A stretch of DNA of 5,732 nt from Oceanospirillaceae bacterium (GTDB lineage: Bacteria > Pseudomonadota > Gammaproteobacteria > Pseudomonadales > Balneatricaceae), in the NCBI GenBank assembly GCA_003521845.1, contig DPHB01000067.1, positions 52,868-58,599 of the forward strand. Reading direction: 5' to 3'. The notes under the pieces are model-generated. The model had not been told where the DNA came from and made no database searches. It saw only the letters and a program-made list of their open reading frames with translations. Below, one piece after another: positions 4,852 to 5,732 of the stretch (its first letter is position 1; each line of letters starts with the position of its first letter). The position numbers and the translations under genes are program-made.

Positions 4852-5732
4852 ATGAACATACCTTTAGACTCTTTCTTTCAAGACACGGCTGACACAGACC
4901 TCGTCGATCATCACCAGGCGTTAAAAGAGGCTTTGCAAGAACACTATTATGCCAAAGCTCATGGTCGTACAGAAGCATGGGACCAAGCCTTATCTGCCCT
5001 GCCAGAACTAACCCTAGATAATGTGGACTTTACGGAGCAACGCGTTACCCTGCCCCTCCCAGCAAATCTGCCGGAGGCTAAGCAGATCAACCAAGCCCAG
5101 CTCAAAGACACGCTTATGGCCTTTAAGCCATGGCGCAAGGGCCCTTGGCATTATCTTGGCATCGACATAGACACGGAATGGCGTTCCGATTGGAAATGGC
5201 AACGCATCCTCCCCCACGTTAGCGACCTTAGGGGCCGCAATGTACTAGACATAGGCACAGGCAACGGCTACTTTCTTTATCAAATGTTAGGTGCTGGCGC
5301 CAATATGGCGATTGGCATTGACCCAACACGCATTTTTTTATATCAATTCCATGCCGCCCAACGCTTGCTACCGTCAAATGGCGCACACTTACTGCCCTTA
5401 CGTAGCGAACACCTACCTGCCTTTGGTTGTTTTGATACGGTATTTTGCCTCGGTGTACTTTATCACCGCCGCTCTCCTATTGATCATCTGCGTGAACTAA
5501 TGAGCTATCTGCGCCCAGGTGGAGAGCTAGTGCTAGAAACCATCGTTATTCCGGGGGATGAAACCACTATATTGGTACCAGAAGATCGCTATGCCAAGAT
5601 GGCCAATGTGTGGTTCCTACCTAGTACAGCAGCTTTAGAGAATTTGTTACGCCGCGCTGGTTTTAAGGATGTGCGCACGGTTGATGTCAATATGACGAGT
5701 ATCGATGAGCAGCAAGCTACAGAGTGGATGAC
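4852..5732 (+). CDS. cmoB: tRNA U34 carboxymethyltransferase CmoB (3' end cut by window)
   Basis: The frame is open from the ATG at 4852 to the window edge: 293 complete codons of an expected ~323, so about 30 C-terminal residues are missing, including the region of E. coli Arg315. Conserved blocks run in order: PWRKGPW (K96, equivalent to E. coli Lys91), GIDIDTEWRSDWKW, LPHVSDLRGR, SAM-fold motif I as DIGTGNGYF (D133 onward), AIGIDPT, FDTVFCLGVLYHRRSP (Y204, equivalent to E. coli Tyr200), GELVLET, VPEDRYAKMANVWFLPS and EQQATEWM. Known role: it transfers the carboxymethyl group of carboxy-SAM, made by CmoA, to 5-hydroxyuridine at tRNA position 34, which broadens wobble decoding. Motif I usually reads D-V-G-C-G-x-G-Y; here Thr136 stands in for Cys. 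The gene lies 33 bases after cmoA in the same direction, with no terminator and no clear ribosome binding site between them. Confidence 0.96.
   Translation, partial: MNIPLDSFFQDTADTDLVDHHQALKEALQEHYYAKAHGRTEAWDQALSALPELTLDNVDFTEQRVTLPLPANLPEAKQINQAQLKDTLMAFKPWRKGPWHYLGIDIDTEWRSDWKWQRILPHVSDLRGRNVLDIGTGNGYFLYQMLGAGANMAIGIDPTRIFLYQFHAAQRLLPSNGAHLLPLRSEHLPAFGCFDTVFCLGVLYHRRSPIDHLRELMSYLRPGGELVLETIVIPGDETTILVPEDRYAKMANVWFLPSTAALENLLRRAGFKDVRTVDVNMTSIDEQQATEWM

Noticed and set aside
5014..5217. Minus-strand 67-codon frame, and a plus-strand 69-codon frame at 5291-5500
   Set aside because: Both lie inside cmoB, whose frame is open and matches the family throughout, so they are shadows.

Overview
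The window looks like ordinary core chromosome of a free-living gammaproteobacterium. All six genes belong to families typical of that class: ZapG/YhcB, ZapE, a YbgI-type Nif3 protein, a DegS/AlgW protease, CmoA and CmoB. The protease resembles Pseudomonas AlgW more than E. coli DegS in its N-terminal insert and PDZ region. Together with moderate base composition, this suggests a marine Pseudomonadales/Cellvibrionales-like bacterium. That placement is inference and no genus is claimed.

Layout, left to right. A short 3' flank (1-56) holds a strong hairpin just after the end of zapG. zapG (minus, GTG start, strong ribosome binding site) and zapE (plus) are divergent, separated by about 230 bases. 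zapE converges on a nif3/ybgI gene (minus), and the 187-base gap between their stop codons is almost filled by three REP-like palindromes in alternating orientation. nif3 diverges from a degS/algW gene (plus) across about 120 bases that contain one plausible sigma-70 promoter. degS, cmoA and cmoB then run in the same direction as a probable operon: the degS stop and cmoA start overlap by one base (TAATG), and cmoB follows 33 bases after cmoA. cmoB runs off the right edge, lacking roughly the last 30 residues. No gene-free stretch exceeds 300 bases, and I see no tRNA, rRNA, CRISPR array, transposase or phage gene.

Functional themes. ZapG and ZapE act in cell envelope growth and Z-ring function. 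DegS/AlgW is the inner-membrane, periplasm-facing protease that senses misfolded outer-membrane proteins and starts the sigma-E/AlgU response. CmoA makes carboxy-S-adenosylmethionine, and CmoB uses it to convert 5-hydroxyuridine to 5-carboxymethoxyuridine at tRNA wobble position 34. The tight degS-cmoA junction places an envelope-stress sensor upstream of a tRNA modification pathway. I found no evidence of an undescribed multi-gene system; the most distinctive element is the REP-like cluster between zapE and nif3.
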